Source: Paracoccus marinaquae
GTDB lineage: Bacteria > Pseudomonadota > Alphaproteobacteria > Rhodobacterales > Rhodobacteraceae
NCBI RefSeq assembly: GCF_018860165.1
Contig: NZ_JAHKNG010000010.1
Span: 47,087 to 111,086 of the forward strand
DNA: 64,000 nucleotides
Reading direction: 5' to 3'
In this document: positions 29,487-39,486 of the stretch, one piece after another
Numbering within the stretch: position 1 is the stretch's first letter
Layout of the letters: each line of letters starts with the position of its first letter
Notes under the pieces: model-generated
Seen by the model: only the letters and a program-made list of their open reading frames with translations
What the model was told of the DNA's origin: nothing
The model's database searches: none
Made by a program: the position numbers and the translations under genes

Positions 29487-30184
29487 TCGGCCGCATTGCC
29501 GGGGTGATCCTGCACCGGGCGCGCGACCATGTGCTGATCGATGTGCGCGGCGTCGGCTATATCGTCCATGTCAGCGAACGCACGGCGGCCGGCCTGCCCC
29601 CGGCGGGGCAGGCGGTGGCGCTCTATACCGATCTTCTGGTGCGCGAGGATCTGCTGCAGCTGTTCGGCTTTCCGACGCTGCTGGAGAAGGAATGGCACCG
29701 GCTGCTGACCTCGGTGCAGGGGGTCGGCTCGAAGGTCTCGCTGGCCATTCTGGGCACCCTGGGGGCCGAGGGGCTGGGCCGGGCGATTGCGCTTGGCGAC
29801 TGGTCCTCGGTCCGCAAGGCGCAGGGCGTGGGGCCGAAGCTGGCGCAGCGCGTGGTGCTGGAACTGAAGGACAAGGCGCCGGCGATCATGGCGCTTGGCG
29901 GCGATCTGACGGTCGATGCGGGCGGTGCGGACGGGCCGGGCATCGAGCCCGGCCCGTCCGCCGCCCCGGCGCCGGCCTCGACGGCCGGCCCCGGGGCGCG
30001 CCCCATCGCCGACGTGGCGCAGACGGCAAGGGCGGCGGCCGATGCCCTGTCGGCGCTTGGCAATCTCGGTTACGCCCAATCCGAGGCGGTAACGGCGGTC
30101 GCCGAGGCGCAGGCGCGGGAACCCGGGGCCGATACCGCGGCGCTGATCCGCGCGGCACTGAAGTCGCTGGCGCCGAAGGGGTAG
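29483..30184 (+). CDS. ruvA: Holliday junction branch migration protein RuvA
   Basis: 233-residue DNA-binding subunit of the RuvAB motor. An N-terminal OB fold ([26 protein letters not shown]) and two helix-hairpin-helix motifs ([38 protein letters not shown]) are clear. A roughly 50-residue Ala/Pro/Gly-rich linker (about 145-185) precedes the RuvB-binding helix bundle, making it longer than the 203-residue E. coli protein. htpX starts 4 bp after its stop. Confidence 0.95.
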   Translation: MIGRIAGVILHRARDHVLIDVRGVGYIVHVSERTAAGLPPAGQAVALYTDLLVREDLLQLFGFPTLLEKEWHRLLTSVQGVGSKVSLAILGTLGAEGLGRAIALGDWSSVRKAQGVGPKLAQRVVLELKDKAPAIMALGGDLTVDAGGADGPGIEPGPSAAPAPASTAGPGARPIADVAQTARAAADALSALGNLGYAQSEAVTAVAEAQAREPGADTAALIRAALKSLAPKG

Positions 30185-30188
30185 GCGC

Positions 30189-31025
30189 ATGGCCGGACAC
30201 ATGCGCACCTTCATCCTGATGGCCGCCATGACCGCGCTGCTCATGGGGCTGGGCTGGATGCTGGGTGGCCGGGGCGGGGCCGTCCTCGCACTGATCCTTG
30301 CCGGTGCCGGCAATGTCTTCGCCTGGTGGAACAGCGACAGGATGGTGTTGCGCCAGCAGGGCGCGGTGGAACTGACCCCGCAGCAGGGGGCCGAGCTGCA
30401 TGCGCTGGTGGCCGGACTTGCCCGACGCGCGGACCTGCCGATGCCGCGGGTCTATCTGCTGCCGACCGAACAGCCCAACGCCTTCGCCACCGGCCGCAAC
30501 CCCTCGAACTCGGCCGTGGCCGTCACGCAGGGGCTGCTGCGCGGCCTGAACCGCGATGAGCTTGCCGGCGTCATCGCCCACGAACTGGCCCATATCCGCC
30601 ATCGCGACACGCTGACCATGACCGTCACCGCGACCATGGCCGGGGCCATTGCGATGATGGGCAACATGCTGCTGTTTTCCGGCGGTCGCGAGGATCGCGG
30701 CGGCGGCCTTGGCGCGATCCTGGCGATGATCTTTGCCCCCGTCGCCGCCATGATGGTGCAGATGGCGATCTCGCGCAGCCGGGAATACGAGGCGGATCGC
30801 GGGGGGGCCGGGATCTGCGGCCAGCCGCTGGCGCTGGCTTCGGCCCTGAACCGGATCGCGCAGCTGGCGGGGCGCAGCCTGAACATCCCGGCCGAGCGTA
30901 ACCCGGCCTCGGCGGCGCTGTTCATCATCAACCCGCTGCACGGGTTGCGCATGGACAACCTGTTCGCCACCCACCCGCCGACCGAGGAACGGATCGCGCG
31001 ATTGCAGCGGATGGCCAAGCCATGA
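30189..31025 (+). CDS. htpX: HtpX-type membrane zinc protease
   Basis: 278-residue M48 protease involved in quality control of inner-membrane proteins. Two N-terminal membrane segments (about 8-25 and 29-46) precede HELAH (131-135), with Glu201 (EYEADR) as third zinc ligand; two more hydrophobic segments lie between. The gene sits 4 bp after ruvA and its stop overlaps ruvB by four bases, so it is embedded in the recombination operon. HtpX is usually linked to FtsH and heat-shock control; nothing in the protein explains this position. Confidence 0.93.
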   Translation: MAGHMRTFILMAAMTALLMGLGWMLGGRGGAVLALILAGAGNVFAWWNSDRMVLRQQGAVELTPQQGAELHALVAGLARRADLPMPRVYLLPTEQPNAFATGRNPSNSAVAVTQGLLRGLNRDELAGVIAHELAHIRHRDTLTMTVTATMAGAIAMMGNMLLFSGGREDRGGGLGAILAMIFAPVAAMMVQMAISRSREYEADRGGAGICGQPLALASALNRIAQLAGRSLNIPAERNPASAALFIINPLHGLRMDNLFATHPPTEERIARLQRMAKP

Positions 31026-32053
31026 CCCAGCCCGACCCGACCCTTCGCCCCGAACGGCTTGAGGACGAGACCGAGGACCGTGCCCTGCGCCCGCAGGCGC
31101 TCAGCGATTTCGTGGGTCAGGCCGAGGCGCGCGCCAATCTGCGGGTCTTCATCGAAAGTGCGAAGATGCGTGGCAAGGCCATGGATCACACGCTGTTTTT
31201 CGGCCCGCCCGGCCTTGGCAAGACCACGCTGGCGCAGATCATGGCGCGCGAACTGGGGGTGAACTTCCGCATGACCAGCGGTCCGGTTCTGGCGCGGGCC
31301 GGCGATCTGGCCGCGATCCTGACCAATCTGGAAGCCCGCGACGTGCTGTTCATCGACGAGATCCACCGCATGAACCCGGCGGTGGAAGAGGTGCTTTACC
31401 CGGCGATGGAGGATTTCGAACTGGATCTGGTGATCGGCGAAGGCCCCGCCGCCCGCACCGTCCGGATCGAGTTGCAGCCCTTCACGCTGGTCGGGGCGAC
31501 GACACGGCTGGGCCTGCTGACGACGCCGCTGCGTGACCGCTTCGGCATTCCGACCCGGCTGCAGTTCTACGAGATCGCCGAGCTTGACCTGATCGTCCAG
31601 CGCGGGGCGCGGATGATGGGGATCGAGGCCGATCCCGACGGCACGCGCGAGATCGCGCGCCGTGCCCGCGGCACGCCGCGCATCGCCGGCCGGCTGCTGC
31701 GCCGGGTGATCGATTTCGCGCTGGTCGAGGGCGATGGCCGCCTGACCCGGCAGATCGCCGATACGGCCCTGACCCGGCTGGGCGTCGACGATCTGGGGCT
31801 GGACGGCGCCGATCGCCGCTATCTGACGCTGATGGCCGAGCATTACGGTGGCGGCCCGGTCGGGGTCGAGACGCTGTCGGCGGCCCTGTCGGAAAGCCGC
31901 GATGCCATCGAGGAGGTGATCGAGCCCTATCTGCTGCAGCAGGGCCTGATCGCGCGCACGCCCCGGGGCCGCCAGCTTGCCGCCCGGGCGTGGCGGCATC
32001 TGGGATTGGCGGCGCCGGTTCCTCAGGGACAGACCAGACTGTTCGAGGATTAG
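31022..32053 (+). CDS. ruvB: Holliday junction branch migration ATPase RuvB
   Basis: 343-residue AAA+ motor that drives branch migration with RuvA. Walker [10 protein letters not shown] at 61-69, Walker B with Asp112-Glu113 (FIDEIH), and the C-terminal winged helix ([15 protein letters not shown]) are present. [15 protein letters not shown] carries sensor 2. ATG overlaps the htpX stop (ATGA). The stop is 48 bp before the converging folD stop. Confidence 0.97.
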   Translation: MTQPDPTLRPERLEDETEDRALRPQALSDFVGQAEARANLRVFIESAKMRGKAMDHTLFFGPPGLGKTTLAQIMARELGVNFRMTSGPVLARAGDLAAILTNLEARDVLFIDEIHRMNPAVEEVLYPAMEDFELDLVIGEGPAARTVRIELQPFTLVGATTRLGLLTTPLRDRFGIPTRLQFYEIAELDLIVQRGARMMGIEADPDGTREIARRARGTPRIAGRLLRRVIDFALVEGDGRLTRQIADTALTRLGVDDLGLDGADRRYLTLMAEHYGGGPVGVETLSAALSESRDAIEEVIEPYLLQQGLIARTPRGRQLAARAWRHLGLAAPVPQGQTRLFED

Positions 32054-32101
32054 GCGGGACCGGAGGCCGATTGGGGCGGGCTTGATCTCTTGGCGGTCGC
32101 C

Positions 32102-32977
32102 TTATGGGGTAAGGCCGTCGGGATCGGGCAGGCCGTTGGCGCGCGCGGTGGCGGTCAGGGTATTGGCCAGCAGGCAGGCGATGGTCATCGGGCCGACGCC
32201 GCCCGGGACCGGGGTGATGGCGCCGGCGACCTTGCGCGCGGCTTCGAAATCGACATCGCCCACCAGCCCGTCATCGGTGCGGTTGATGCCGACATCGACG
32301 ACCGTGGCGCCGGGCCTGATCCAGTCGCCTCCGACGAAAAGCGGGCGGCCGACGGCGGCGACGAGAATATCGGCCTCGCGGCAGAGCGCGGGCAGATCCG
32401 CGGTGCGCGAATGGGCGATGGTGACGGTGGCGCTGTCGCGCAGCAGAAGCTGCGCCATCGGCTTGCCGACGATATTGCTGCGCCCGATCACCACCGCGCG
32501 CTTGCCCGACAGGCTGCCCAGCCGGTCGCGCAACAGCATCAGGCACCCCAGAGGCGTGCAGGGCACCATCGCCTTCTGCCCGGTCGCCAGCCGCCCGACA
32601 TTGAGGATATGAAAGCCGTCCACATCCTTCTCGGGGGCGATGGCGTTGATCACCGCCGCCTCGTTCATATGGCCGGGCAGGGGCAGCTGTACCAGGATGC
32701 CGTTCACCGCGGGGTCGGCGTTCAGCCTTTCGATCAGCGCCAGAAGTTCGGCCTCGGGCGTTTCGGCGGGCAGGCGATGCTCGAAGGAATTCATGCCGAC
32801 CTCGAGGGTCTGCTTGCCCTTCGAGCGCACATAGACCTGGCTGGCCGGATCCGCGCCCACCAGAACCACCGCCAGGCCCGGCGTGATGCCGCGGGCCTTC
32901 AGCGCCGCGACCTCGGTTGCGATCCGGGCGCGCAGGCCGGCCGCAAAGGCCTTGCCGTCAATCAGCGTGGCGGTCAT
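32102..32977 (-). CDS. folD: Methylenetetrahydrofolate dehydrogenase/cyclohydrolase
   Basis: 291-residue bifunctional enzyme interconverting 5,10-methylene- and 10-formyl-tetrahydrofolate with NADP+. [15 protein letters not shown] contains the catalytic Tyr and Lys, [12 protein letters not shown] and DVDGFH line the folate site, and [11 protein letters not shown] plus [12 protein letters not shown] form the NADP site. ATG lies inside the 3' end of the chorismate mutase gene (20-bp overlap), so the two are co-transcribed. Confidence 0.96.
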   Translation of the reverse strand: MTATLIDGKAFAAGLRARIATEVAALKARGITPGLAVVLVGADPASQVYVRSKGKQTLEVGMNSFEHRLPAETPEAELLALIERLNADPAVNGILVQLPLPGHMNEAAVINAIAPEKDVDGFHILNVGRLATGQKAMVPCTPLGCLMLLRDRLGSLSGKRAVVIGRSNIVGKPMAQLLLRDSATVTIAHSRTADLPALCREADILVAAVGRPLFVGGDWIRPGATVVDVGINRTDDGLVGDVDFEAARKVAGAITPVPGGVGPMTIACLLANTLTATARANGLPDPDGLTP

Positions 32978-33275
32978 CTTGTCTTCCCTTCAGTTGACGG
33001 TCTTCCTGCGCGATCGCGGCCTCGACCAGCTGGCGCCAGATTGTCTCGATCAGATCGGGTTCCAGCCCTGCGGCAGCGGCGTTGTGGCGCGCATTTGCGA
33101 CCACCTGCTCGACCCGCCAGCCGATGCGGGCGGGCAGGTTTTCGGCCGCCTTGATCCGGCCGGCGCGGTCGATCAGCGCGTGCCGGCGGGCCAGAAGCGC
33201 GATCAGCTGCCGGTCCAGCGCGTCGATCTCGGCGCGCAGGGCCGTCATGTCGGGAATATCGTCTATCTCGGTCAT
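32958..33275 (-). CDS. Chorismate mutase, AroQ type
   Basis: 105-residue helical protein of the AroQ class, converting chorismate to prephenate for Phe and Tyr synthesis. [34 protein letters not shown] is the first long helix with the conserved Arg and Lys; [38 protein letters not shown] matches the rest. I start at [10 protein letters not shown]; earlier in-frame residues are Pro/Arg-rich and unlikely. It is monofunctional: prephenate dehydrogenase is encoded separately at 46.7 kb. It overlaps folD by 20 bp. Confidence 0.88.
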   Translation of the reverse strand: MTEIDDIPDMTALRAEIDALDRQLIALLARRHALIDRAGRIKAAENLPARIGWRVEQVVANARHNAAAAGLEPDLIETIWRQLVEAAIAQEDRQLKGRQDDRHAD

Positions 33276-33373
33276 GGGCAGGGCATGCACCGAGGCCGGC
33301 GCGGGTGCAAGGGGCTTGCCGCCGGCGCGGCGCGGCACCCGCCGAGCCGGGCGGGACGGCGAGGCCGGACACG

Positions 33374-33402
33374 AAAAAACCCGGCCACGGGGGCCGGGTT
33401 TT
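33374..33402 (-). terminator. Rho-independent terminator after ftsH
   Basis: On the minus strand an 11-bp stem (33402-33392 with 33386-33376) closes a 5-base loop and runs into T6 (33379-33374). It lies 31 bp after the ftsH stop and about 100 bp before the chorismate mutase start, separating the two transcription units. Confidence 0.9.
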
Positions 33403-33432
33403 CCGAAAGGTCAGCCCGATTTCGGGCCGAGT

Positions 33433-35322
33433 TCAGGCCGGCGCGGGGTCGCCGCCGGGGGCCGGCTTGCCGGCCTTGGGAACGGCGGTGACCGAGGGGA
33501 TGGCGCTGCCCGGCGTGTCGTCATCGCCGCCCAGAGCCTCGCCGCGGATGATCTTGCCGATCTCCTCGCCGGTCAGGGTCTCGTATTCCAGCAGGCCCTG
33601 GGCCAGCCGTTCGAATTCCTCGTTCTTCTCGATCAGGATGCGGCGGGCTTCCTGATAGCCTTGTTCGATCAGGTCGTGGACCTCCTGCTCGATCAGTTCC
33701 TTGGTCGCCGCCGAGATCGAGAAGCCGCCGGTATTGCCGTTGTAACCCTCATGCGCCTCGGCATAGTCGATATTGCCGACCTTGTCGGACATGCCCCACC
33801 GCATCACCATGGCGCGGGCCAGCTGGCTGGCCTGCTGGATGTCGCCGGCAGGGCCGTTCGAGACACCCTCTTCACCGTATTTGATGATCTCGGCCGCCTT
33901 GCCGGCCATGGTCATCGCCAGCTTTTCCTTGGCCTCGTCCTTGTGGTAGTTCAGCCGGTCCATCTCGGGCAGGCTGACCACCATGCCAAGCGCGCCGCCG
34001 CGCGGGATGATCGTCGCCTTGTAGACCGGGTCGCATTTCGGCAGGCTGAGGCCGACGATGGCGTGGCCGGCCTCGTGATAGGCGGTCTTTTCCTTCTGCT
34101 CGGGCGTCAGCACCATCGAGCGGCGCTCGACCCCCAGCATCACCTTGTCCTTGGCGTTCTCGAAATCTTCCATGCTGACAAAACGCCGTCCGATCCGCGC
34201 CGCCATCAGCGCCGCCTCGTTGACGAGGTTCATCAGATCCGCGCCCGAGAAGCCGGGCGTGCCGCGGGCGATGATGCGCAGGTCGACATCGGGGCCGACC
34301 GGCACCTTGCGGGCATGGACGCCAAGGATCTTCTCGCGGCCCTTGATGTCGGGATTGGGCACATGGATCTGGCGGTCAAAGCGGCCGGGGCGCAGCAGCG
34401 CCGGGTCCAGCACGTCCTTGCGGTTGGTGGCGGCGATGATGATGATGCCCTCATTCGCCTCGAAGCCGTCCATCTCGACCAGAAGCTGGTTCAGGGTCTG
34501 CTCGCGCTCGTCATTGCCGCCGCCGATGCCGACGCCGCGCGACCGGCCCACGGCGTCTATCTCGTCGATGAAGACGATGCAGGGGGCCGATTTCTTGGCC
34601 TGCTCGAACATGTCGCGGACGCGCGAGGCGCCGACGCCCACGAACATCTCGACGAAATCCGAACCCGAGATGGTGAAGAAGGGCACGCCGGCCTCGCCTG
34701 CGATCGCGCGGGCCAGCAGCGTCTTACCGGTGCCCGGAGGGCCGACCAGCAGCGCGCCTTTCGGGATCTTGCCGCCCAGGCGGCTGAATTTCTGCGGGTT
34801 GCGCAGGAATTCGACGATCTCCTCAAGCTCTTCCTTGGCCTCGTCGATGCCGGCCACGTCGTCGAAGGTCACCCGGCCGTGCTTCTCGGTCAGCAGCTTG
34901 GCGCGCGACTTGCCAAAGCCCATGGCGCCGCCCTTGCCGCCGCCCTGCATGCGATTCATGAAGAAGATCCACACCCCGATCAGCAGGATGAAGGGCAGCC
35001 AGACGCCCAGCAGCGACATGATGCCCGACTGCTGCTGCTTGACGACCTTCACGTTGACGCTCTTGTCGATCAGCCGGTCGGTGATTTCCTCGCCCATCGG
35101 ACGCACGGTCGCATATTGCTGGCCATCGGTGCCGGTGATCATCAGATCCTCGCCATCGATGGTCACGGCCGAGACCTGATCATTGTCCACCCGCTCGATG
35201 AAATCCGAATAGCTGATCTGGCGGCTGTTCATGGTCGCGGTCCCGTCGCTGAACAGGTTGAACAGCGCCAGGATCATCAGGAACAGGACGACCCAGAAGG
35301 CCAGATTGCGTGCGTTGCCCAA
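33433..35322 (-). CDS. ftsH: ATP-dependent zinc metalloprotease FtsH
   Basis: 629-residue membrane AAA+ protease that degrades misfolded membrane proteins and short-lived regulators. Membrane segments at about 7-24 and 103-122 flank the periplasmic domain. Walker A GPPGTGKT (194-201), Walker B FIDEID (251-256), the pore [17 protein letters not shown] and zinc motif HEAGH (416-420) are intact. The start codon is TTG, decided by GGAGG eight bases upstream and conserved [10 protein letters not shown]. Follows tilS on the same strand with 57 bp between, and ends before a strong terminator. Confidence 0.97.
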   Translation of the reverse strand: MGNARNLAFWVVLFLMILALFNLFSDGTATMNSRQISYSDFIERVDNDQVSAVTIDGEDLMITGTDGQQYATVRPMGEEITDRLIDKSVNVKVVKQQQSGIMSLLGVWLPFILLIGVWIFFMNRMQGGGKGGAMGFGKSRAKLLTEKHGRVTFDDVAGIDEAKEELEEIVEFLRNPQKFSRLGGKIPKGALLVGPPGTGKTLLARAIAGEAGVPFFTISGSDFVEMFVGVGASRVRDMFEQAKKSAPCIVFIDEIDAVGRSRGVGIGGGNDEREQTLNQLLVEMDGFEANEGIIIIAATNRKDVLDPALLRPGRFDRQIHVPNPDIKGREKILGVHARKVPVGPDVDLRIIARGTPGFSGADLMNLVNEAALMAARIGRRFVSMEDFENAKDKVMLGVERRSMVLTPEQKEKTAYHEAGHAIVGLSLPKCDPVYKATIIPRGGALGMVVSLPEMDRLNYHKDEAKEKLAMTMAGKAAEIIKYGEEGVSNGPAGDIQQASQLARAMVMRWGMSDKVGNIDYAEAHEGYNGNTGGFSISAATKELIEQEVHDLIEQGYQEARRILIEKNEEFERLAQGLLEYETLTGEEIGKIIRGEALGGDDDTPGSAIPSVTAVPKAGKPAPGGDPAPA

Positions 35323-35379
35323 AACGGGTCCTCCGGCGGAAAGCAGTTTGGCATGAAAATAGGGATTATCGCCGCAGGT

Positions 35380-36615
35380 TCAATGCACCACGACCAGTCT
35401 GCGGAAATCTGCCGCGCCGCGGATCGGCCAGACCTCGTGCGAGTCGGGTCGGTGCAGCAGCGGGGCGGCGATCAGCCGGCCGCCGTCGCGGATTGCCGGA
35501 CTCGCCGCCGCCTCGTCGCGGCTCAGCGCCGTGCCGCGCCAAGGAAGTTCCGTCAACGCATCATAACCCAGGGCAGAAACACGTTGTCCGGGTTCTAACC
35601 CGCGGATCTGCCAGCGATTGTCCCAGACAGGCCCGGCACCTGCATTCGCGCGTAATGCCGCCGCAGGCTCGCGGATGACGCGCAATTGCCCGTCTGACGC
35701 CTCGATCAATGCGCCGTCCAGCGTGACCCGGCTGCCGGCCTCGACTGCGCTCAGCGCGTTCATGACCGTCGCCCGGCGGGGGGGATAGGCGGCGCCGGTG
35801 ATCCAGCGGCAGGCGGCGATCAGCAGGCGGCGGCGAATCTCGGCCGGGGCGTCGCGGAAGGGCTGCAATGGCAGGGCGATGCTGCCCCGCGCGACCGCGG
35901 CCTTGTCGGCGATGGCGGCGGCGTAATGGGTCAGGGCGTCACGCGCCTCACCGATATGGATTGCCGCCCGGGCCAGTGCGGCGGGATCCAGACCACAGGC
36001 CGCGATCGCCTTGCGGATGCGGATGCGTTCGAAATCCTCGTTCTCGTTGCTGGGATCGTCGATCCAGCCGATGCCACGCCCGCAAAGCCAGTCGCGCAAC
36101 TCGGCCCGGCCGACGCCCAGCATCGGCCGCAGCCACAGCATGTCATGGGCCTCCCGCTGCTCGGCCATGGCGGCCAGCCCGTCCAGTCCCGATCCGCGCG
36201 CCAGCCGCATCATCAGCGTCTCGGCCTGATCGTCGGCCGTATGGCCAAGCGCCACCGCCGGCAGCTGCTGGCGTCGCGCCCAGTCCGACAGCAGCCGCAG
36301 CCGCGCGTCGCGGGCAGCGGCCATCAGGTTGCCGGTTTCGTCCGCGCGTTGCCAGTGCAGCGTCTCATGCGGCAGCCCCAGCCTTGCGGCCTCGCGGGCG
36401 ACCGCCCACGCCTCCTCCGCGCTTTCGGCGCGCAACCCGTGATCGACGGTCGCCACCATCACCCTGCGTGCGCGGGCCCAGCCGGCCGCGATGTGCATCA
36501 GGGCGACCGAATCACCGCCGCCCGAAACCGCGATCCCGAGCGCGGGCCGATCACCCGCCAACCGATCCAGTGCTGCACGGATGCGGGCGGCGGGATTGGT
36601 CTGCGGCGCGGTCAT
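35380..36615 (-). CDS. tilS: tRNA(Ile)-lysidine synthase
   Basis: 411-residue ATP-pyrophosphatase family enzyme that puts lysidine at C34 of tRNA-Ile(CAU), changing its reading from AUG to AUA. The PP-loop SGGGDS is at 31-36; ALGHTADDQAETLMMRLARGSG is the second conserved block. The C-terminal region is less conserved. I start at MTAPQTNPAA, 10 bp after the cpoB stop. The tilS-ftsH order after tol-pal genes is common in alphaproteobacteria. Confidence 0.93.
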   Translation of the reverse strand: MTAPQTNPAARIRAALDRLAGDRPALGIAVSGGGDSVALMHIAAGWARARRVMVATVDHGLRAESAEEAWAVAREAARLGLPHETLHWQRADETGNLMAAARDARLRLLSDWARRQQLPAVALGHTADDQAETLMMRLARGSGLDGLAAMAEQREAHDMLWLRPMLGVGRAELRDWLCGRGIGWIDDPSNENEDFERIRIRKAIAACGLDPAALARAAIHIGEARDALTHYAAAIADKAAVARGSIALPLQPFRDAPAEIRRRLLIAACRWITGAAYPPRRATVMNALSAVEAGSRVTLDGALIEASDGQLRVIREPAAALRANAGAGPVWDNRWQIRGLEPGQRVSALGYDALTELPWRGTALSRDEAAASPAIRDGGRLIAAPLLHRPDSHEVWPIRGAADFRRLVVVH

Positions 36616-36625
36616 GGCCGCCCGG

Positions 36626-37537
36626 TCACTCGTATTCGGCCAGGTCGGATTCTGCCTCGGGGTCCAGATCACCAAGATCCCCGCCCGCGCCCCCGAGATC
36701 GAAGCCGCCGCAATTCAGCACGGTCATGCGCCGCTCGGCCTCGGCGGCGGGCGTGCTGCCGGGAAACCGGGCCGGAATCTCGGCCAGGTAGAGGCAGGAG
36801 GCCATCGCATCGCCGTCCGCAGCGATCACCTGGGCGATGCCCAGCAGGCTGTCGGCGGCGCGCGGCCCATCGGGCGAGGCGGCAAATCCTTCCAGCCAGG
36901 CCGCTGCGGCGCCCTTGGGATCGCCGGCGCTGTCCAGCGCGGCGCCGCGCAGATACAGTGCCTCGGCGGTCAGCGGCCCGCCGGCATGGTTCTTGGCCAC
37001 CTCGCCGAAAAGCTGCGCTGCCCGCTGGAAATCGCCATTGTCCAGCGCCTCGCTGGCGCGGTCGAAATCGGCCTGTTCGGCGGCGGTGGTGGCCGGGTCC
37101 GTCGCCGGCGTCAGCCGGGATGGCGAGGACGGCAGCACCTGCGGCGCGGTGGCACCGCCTGCGGCCATTCCGCCCAGTTCCGGCGAGGTCAGCGCGCCCA
37201 GATCGCAGGTCTCGTCCATCTCGCACAGGCGGAATTCGAGGTCGCCGATCCGGCGGGTGCCGTCCTCGACGATGCGGTTGATGCGGTTCTGCAATTGCTC
37301 GATCCGGTCGGTCAGCTGCATCAGCTGGCTTTCCATCGCGTTCATGCGGTCGATGGCGAGTTCGCCGCCCGCGGCCTGAAATCCGACCGCGCCCGACGCG
37401 ACCAGTTCGGTCCGCAGCGATTGCAGATCCCCCCTCAGCACCGAAAGCTGGGCGCGCAGGTCGGCCAGGGTCGGCTCCTGAGCCGCGACCGGCAGTGCCA
37501 GCATCGCCGACAGCAGGAAGGCGGCGGTGCGTCGCAT
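36626..37537 (-). CDS. cpoB: Tol-Pal system protein CpoB/YbgF
   Basis: 303-residue periplasmic protein that links Tol-Pal to peptidoglycan synthesis in E. coli. A signal peptide (MRRTAAFLLSAMLALPVAAQ), a coiled-coil region (about 23-90, LRAQLSVLRGDLQSLRTEL) and C-terminal TPR repeats (AEQADFDRASEALDNGDFQRAAQLF onward) give the usual layout. ATG overlaps the pal stop (TGATG). Cysteines appear in the linker (LCEMDETCDLG) and near the C-terminus (LNCGGF). Confidence 0.92.
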   Translation of the reverse strand: MRRTAAFLLSAMLALPVAAQEPTLADLRAQLSVLRGDLQSLRTELVASGAVGFQAAGGELAIDRMNAMESQLMQLTDRIEQLQNRINRIVEDGTRRIGDLEFRLCEMDETCDLGALTSPELGGMAAGGATAPQVLPSSPSRLTPATDPATTAAEQADFDRASEALDNGDFQRAAQLFGEVAKNHAGGPLTAEALYLRGAALDSAGDPKGAAAAWLEGFAASPDGPRAADSLLGIAQVIAADGDAMASCLYLAEIPARFPGSTPAAEAERRMTVLNCGGFDLGGAGGDLGDLDPEAESDLAEYE

Positions 37538-38067
37538 CACGATCCGGCCCCGCTGTCGCTGACGACGGTCACCACGCGGCGGTTCTGGGCATAGCAGGCC
37601 TCGTCCGAGCAGGTCTCGGCCGGGCGTTCCTTGCCAAAGCTCAGCGTCCGGATGCGCGGTGCGGCGACGCCCTGGGCGATCAGATATTCCTGCACCGCGC
37701 TGGCCCGGCGCGCGCCGAGCGCAAGATTGTATTCGCGGGTGCCGGTTTCCTCGGCATGGCCCTGGACCACGGCCGAGAAATTCGGGTGCTGGCCCAGCCA
37801 ACCCGCCTGACGCGCCAGGATCGCCCGTGCCTCGGCGGTCAGCGTCGTCTGGCCGGCGGGGAACAGCACGGTGTTGCCGATCTGGGTGTCGAAATACTGG
37901 GCCGAAGCCTCGCCCCCCAAGGTGCCGCCGGCGAGGTCGCCCTGATACAGCGCGCCGGTGCCGGTACTGGCATAGGGATCAAAGACCTGCTGCGGCGGTT
38001 CGGGCCGGGCGCAGGCGGCTACGGTCAGCAGACAGGCGGCGGAAACGAGCTTTGTCCAGACATTCAT
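37537..38067 (-). CDS. pal: Peptidoglycan-associated lipoprotein Pal
   Basis: 176-residue outer-membrane lipoprotein that binds peptidoglycan and TolB. The signal peptide ends in the lipobox VAAC with Cys19 as lipidation site. The OmpA-like domain (about 65-168) has VVQGHAEETGTREYNLALGARRASAV, which carries the diaminopimelate-binding Asp/Arg region, with GHAEE where many Pal proteins read GHxDE. MNVWTKLVSA follows GAAGGA. 40 bp after tolB. Confidence 0.94.
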   Translation of the reverse strand: MNVWTKLVSAACLLTVAACARPEPPQQVFDPYASTGTGALYQGDLAGGTLGGEASAQYFDTQIGNTVLFPAGQTTLTAEARAILARQAGWLGQHPNFSAVVQGHAEETGTREYNLALGARRASAVQEYLIAQGVAAPRIRTLSFGKERPAETCSDEACYAQNRRVVTVVSDSGAGS

Positions 38068-38107
38068 TGCGGCATCCTTCGGGCACATCGTGCTTCGGGC
38101 GTCATCT

Positions 38108-39427
38108 TCACGGCATCAGCGGACCCCAAGACGGGTCCGAGGCGGCAAAGTCAAGGTCCAGCGGCCGCATGTTGCGGCCGGTGATGTCGACGGAATGCAG
38201 TCGCGGCTGGCCGCTGCCACCCGGGGTGACCCGGGTGAACATCACCACCCGGCCATTGGGCGCCCAGCTTGGACCCTCGTCAAGAAAAGATTCCGTCAAG
38301 TTTTTCTCACCCGAACCGTCGGTGCGCATGACACCGATATGGAACCGTTCGCCGACCTGTCTTGTATAGGCGATCAGATCGCCCTTGGGCGACCAGGCCG
38401 GGGTGCCATAGCGTCCCTCGCCAAAGCTGATCCGGCTGGGCTCGCCGCCCTCGATGCCGACGATATAGAGCTGCGGCGTGCCCGAGCGGTCGGATTCGAA
38501 CACCACCCGCCGACCGTCGGGGCTGAAGCTGGGCGAGGTCTCGATCGACGGGGCATCGGTCAGCGGCCGCTGCGCGCCGGTGGCCGCGTCCATCAGCCAG
38601 ATGTCGGTATTGCCGCCCTGTTCCAGCGAATAGACCACCCAGCGGCCGTCGGGCGAATAGCGCGGCGCGAAGGCCATGCTGTCGCCGCCCTGGGTCAGCG
38701 GGCGCGAGGCCACCGTGGCCACGTCCATCACCCGGATCTGCGGGAACCCGCTGTCGAAGCTGGTATAGAGCAGCGACCTGCCATCGGGCGAAAACCGCGG
38801 CGCCAGCACCAGCGACGAGCTGTCGGTCATCCACAGGATGTTGGCACCGTCGTAATCCATCACGCCGATGCGCTTGATCCGCGCGTTCTTGGGGCCGGTT
38901 TCCTGCACGAAGGCGACGCGGCTGTCGAAATAGGGGGCCTCTCCGGTCAGCCGGGTATAGATCTGGTCGGCGATCTTGTGCGCGGCGCGGCGCCAGTCGG
39001 CGGCGCGGGCGTCGAACTGCATGCCGTCGCCCTGAGGCTGGCCGGCGAAGACGTCGAAGAGACGGAACCTGACGCTGATGCCCTCGCCCGAGCGGGCGAC
39101 CTCGGCGGTGACCAGCACCTGGGCGTCGATGGCACGCCAGTCCTCATAGGCGACGGCCTCGGCGAAACTGTCGGGGCGGGCGATCTGTGCCTCGGCCGGA
39201 ATTTCGCGGAACAGGCCGGTGCCGGTCAGATCGTCGGCGACGACCGCGCGGATCTTCCCGGCGATCTCGGCATCGCCGAAAAAGGCCGGAAGGGCGATCG
39301 ACATCGGCTCGACCACGCCATCGGTGATCTCGATGCGCAAGGGGGCGTCCTGCGCCAGCGCGGGCAGGCCGGCCAGCGGGGCGGCGGTCAGGCCAAGGAC
39401 GAAAGCAATGGTCAGGTTGCGGAACAT
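38108..39427 (-). CDS. tolB: Tol-Pal system beta-propeller protein TolB
   Basis: 439-residue periplasmic protein. A signal peptide (to about residue 26, PALAQ) is followed by the N-terminal alpha/beta domain and a six-bladed propeller whose blades repeat FSPDGR, YSPDGR and FSPDGR motifs. It shuttles between Pal and TolA to control outer-membrane invagination at division. Start supported by GAGAGGA. 59 bp after tolA. Confidence 0.95.
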   Translation of the reverse strand: MFRNLTIAFVLGLTAAPLAGLPALAQDAPLRIEITDGVVEPMSIALPAFFGDAEIAGKIRAVVADDLTGTGLFREIPAEAQIARPDSFAEAVAYEDWRAIDAQVLVTAEVARSGEGISVRFRLFDVFAGQPQGDGMQFDARAADWRRAAHKIADQIYTRLTGEAPYFDSRVAFVQETGPKNARIKRIGVMDYDGANILWMTDSSSLVLAPRFSPDGRSLLYTSFDSGFPQIRVMDVATVASRPLTQGGDSMAFAPRYSPDGRWVVYSLEQGGNTDIWLMDAATGAQRPLTDAPSIETSPSFSPDGRRVVFESDRSGTPQLYIVGIEGGEPSRISFGEGRYGTPAWSPKGDLIAYTRQVGERFHIGVMRTDGSGEKNLTESFLDEGPSWAPNGRVVMFTRVTPGGSGQPRLHSVDITGRNMRPLDLDFAASDPSWGPLMP

Positions 39428-39486
39428 GGGTCCTCTCTAGCCGGATTGGCGCCGCGGCAAAAGTCGGCTTCGCTGCCTATGCGCCA

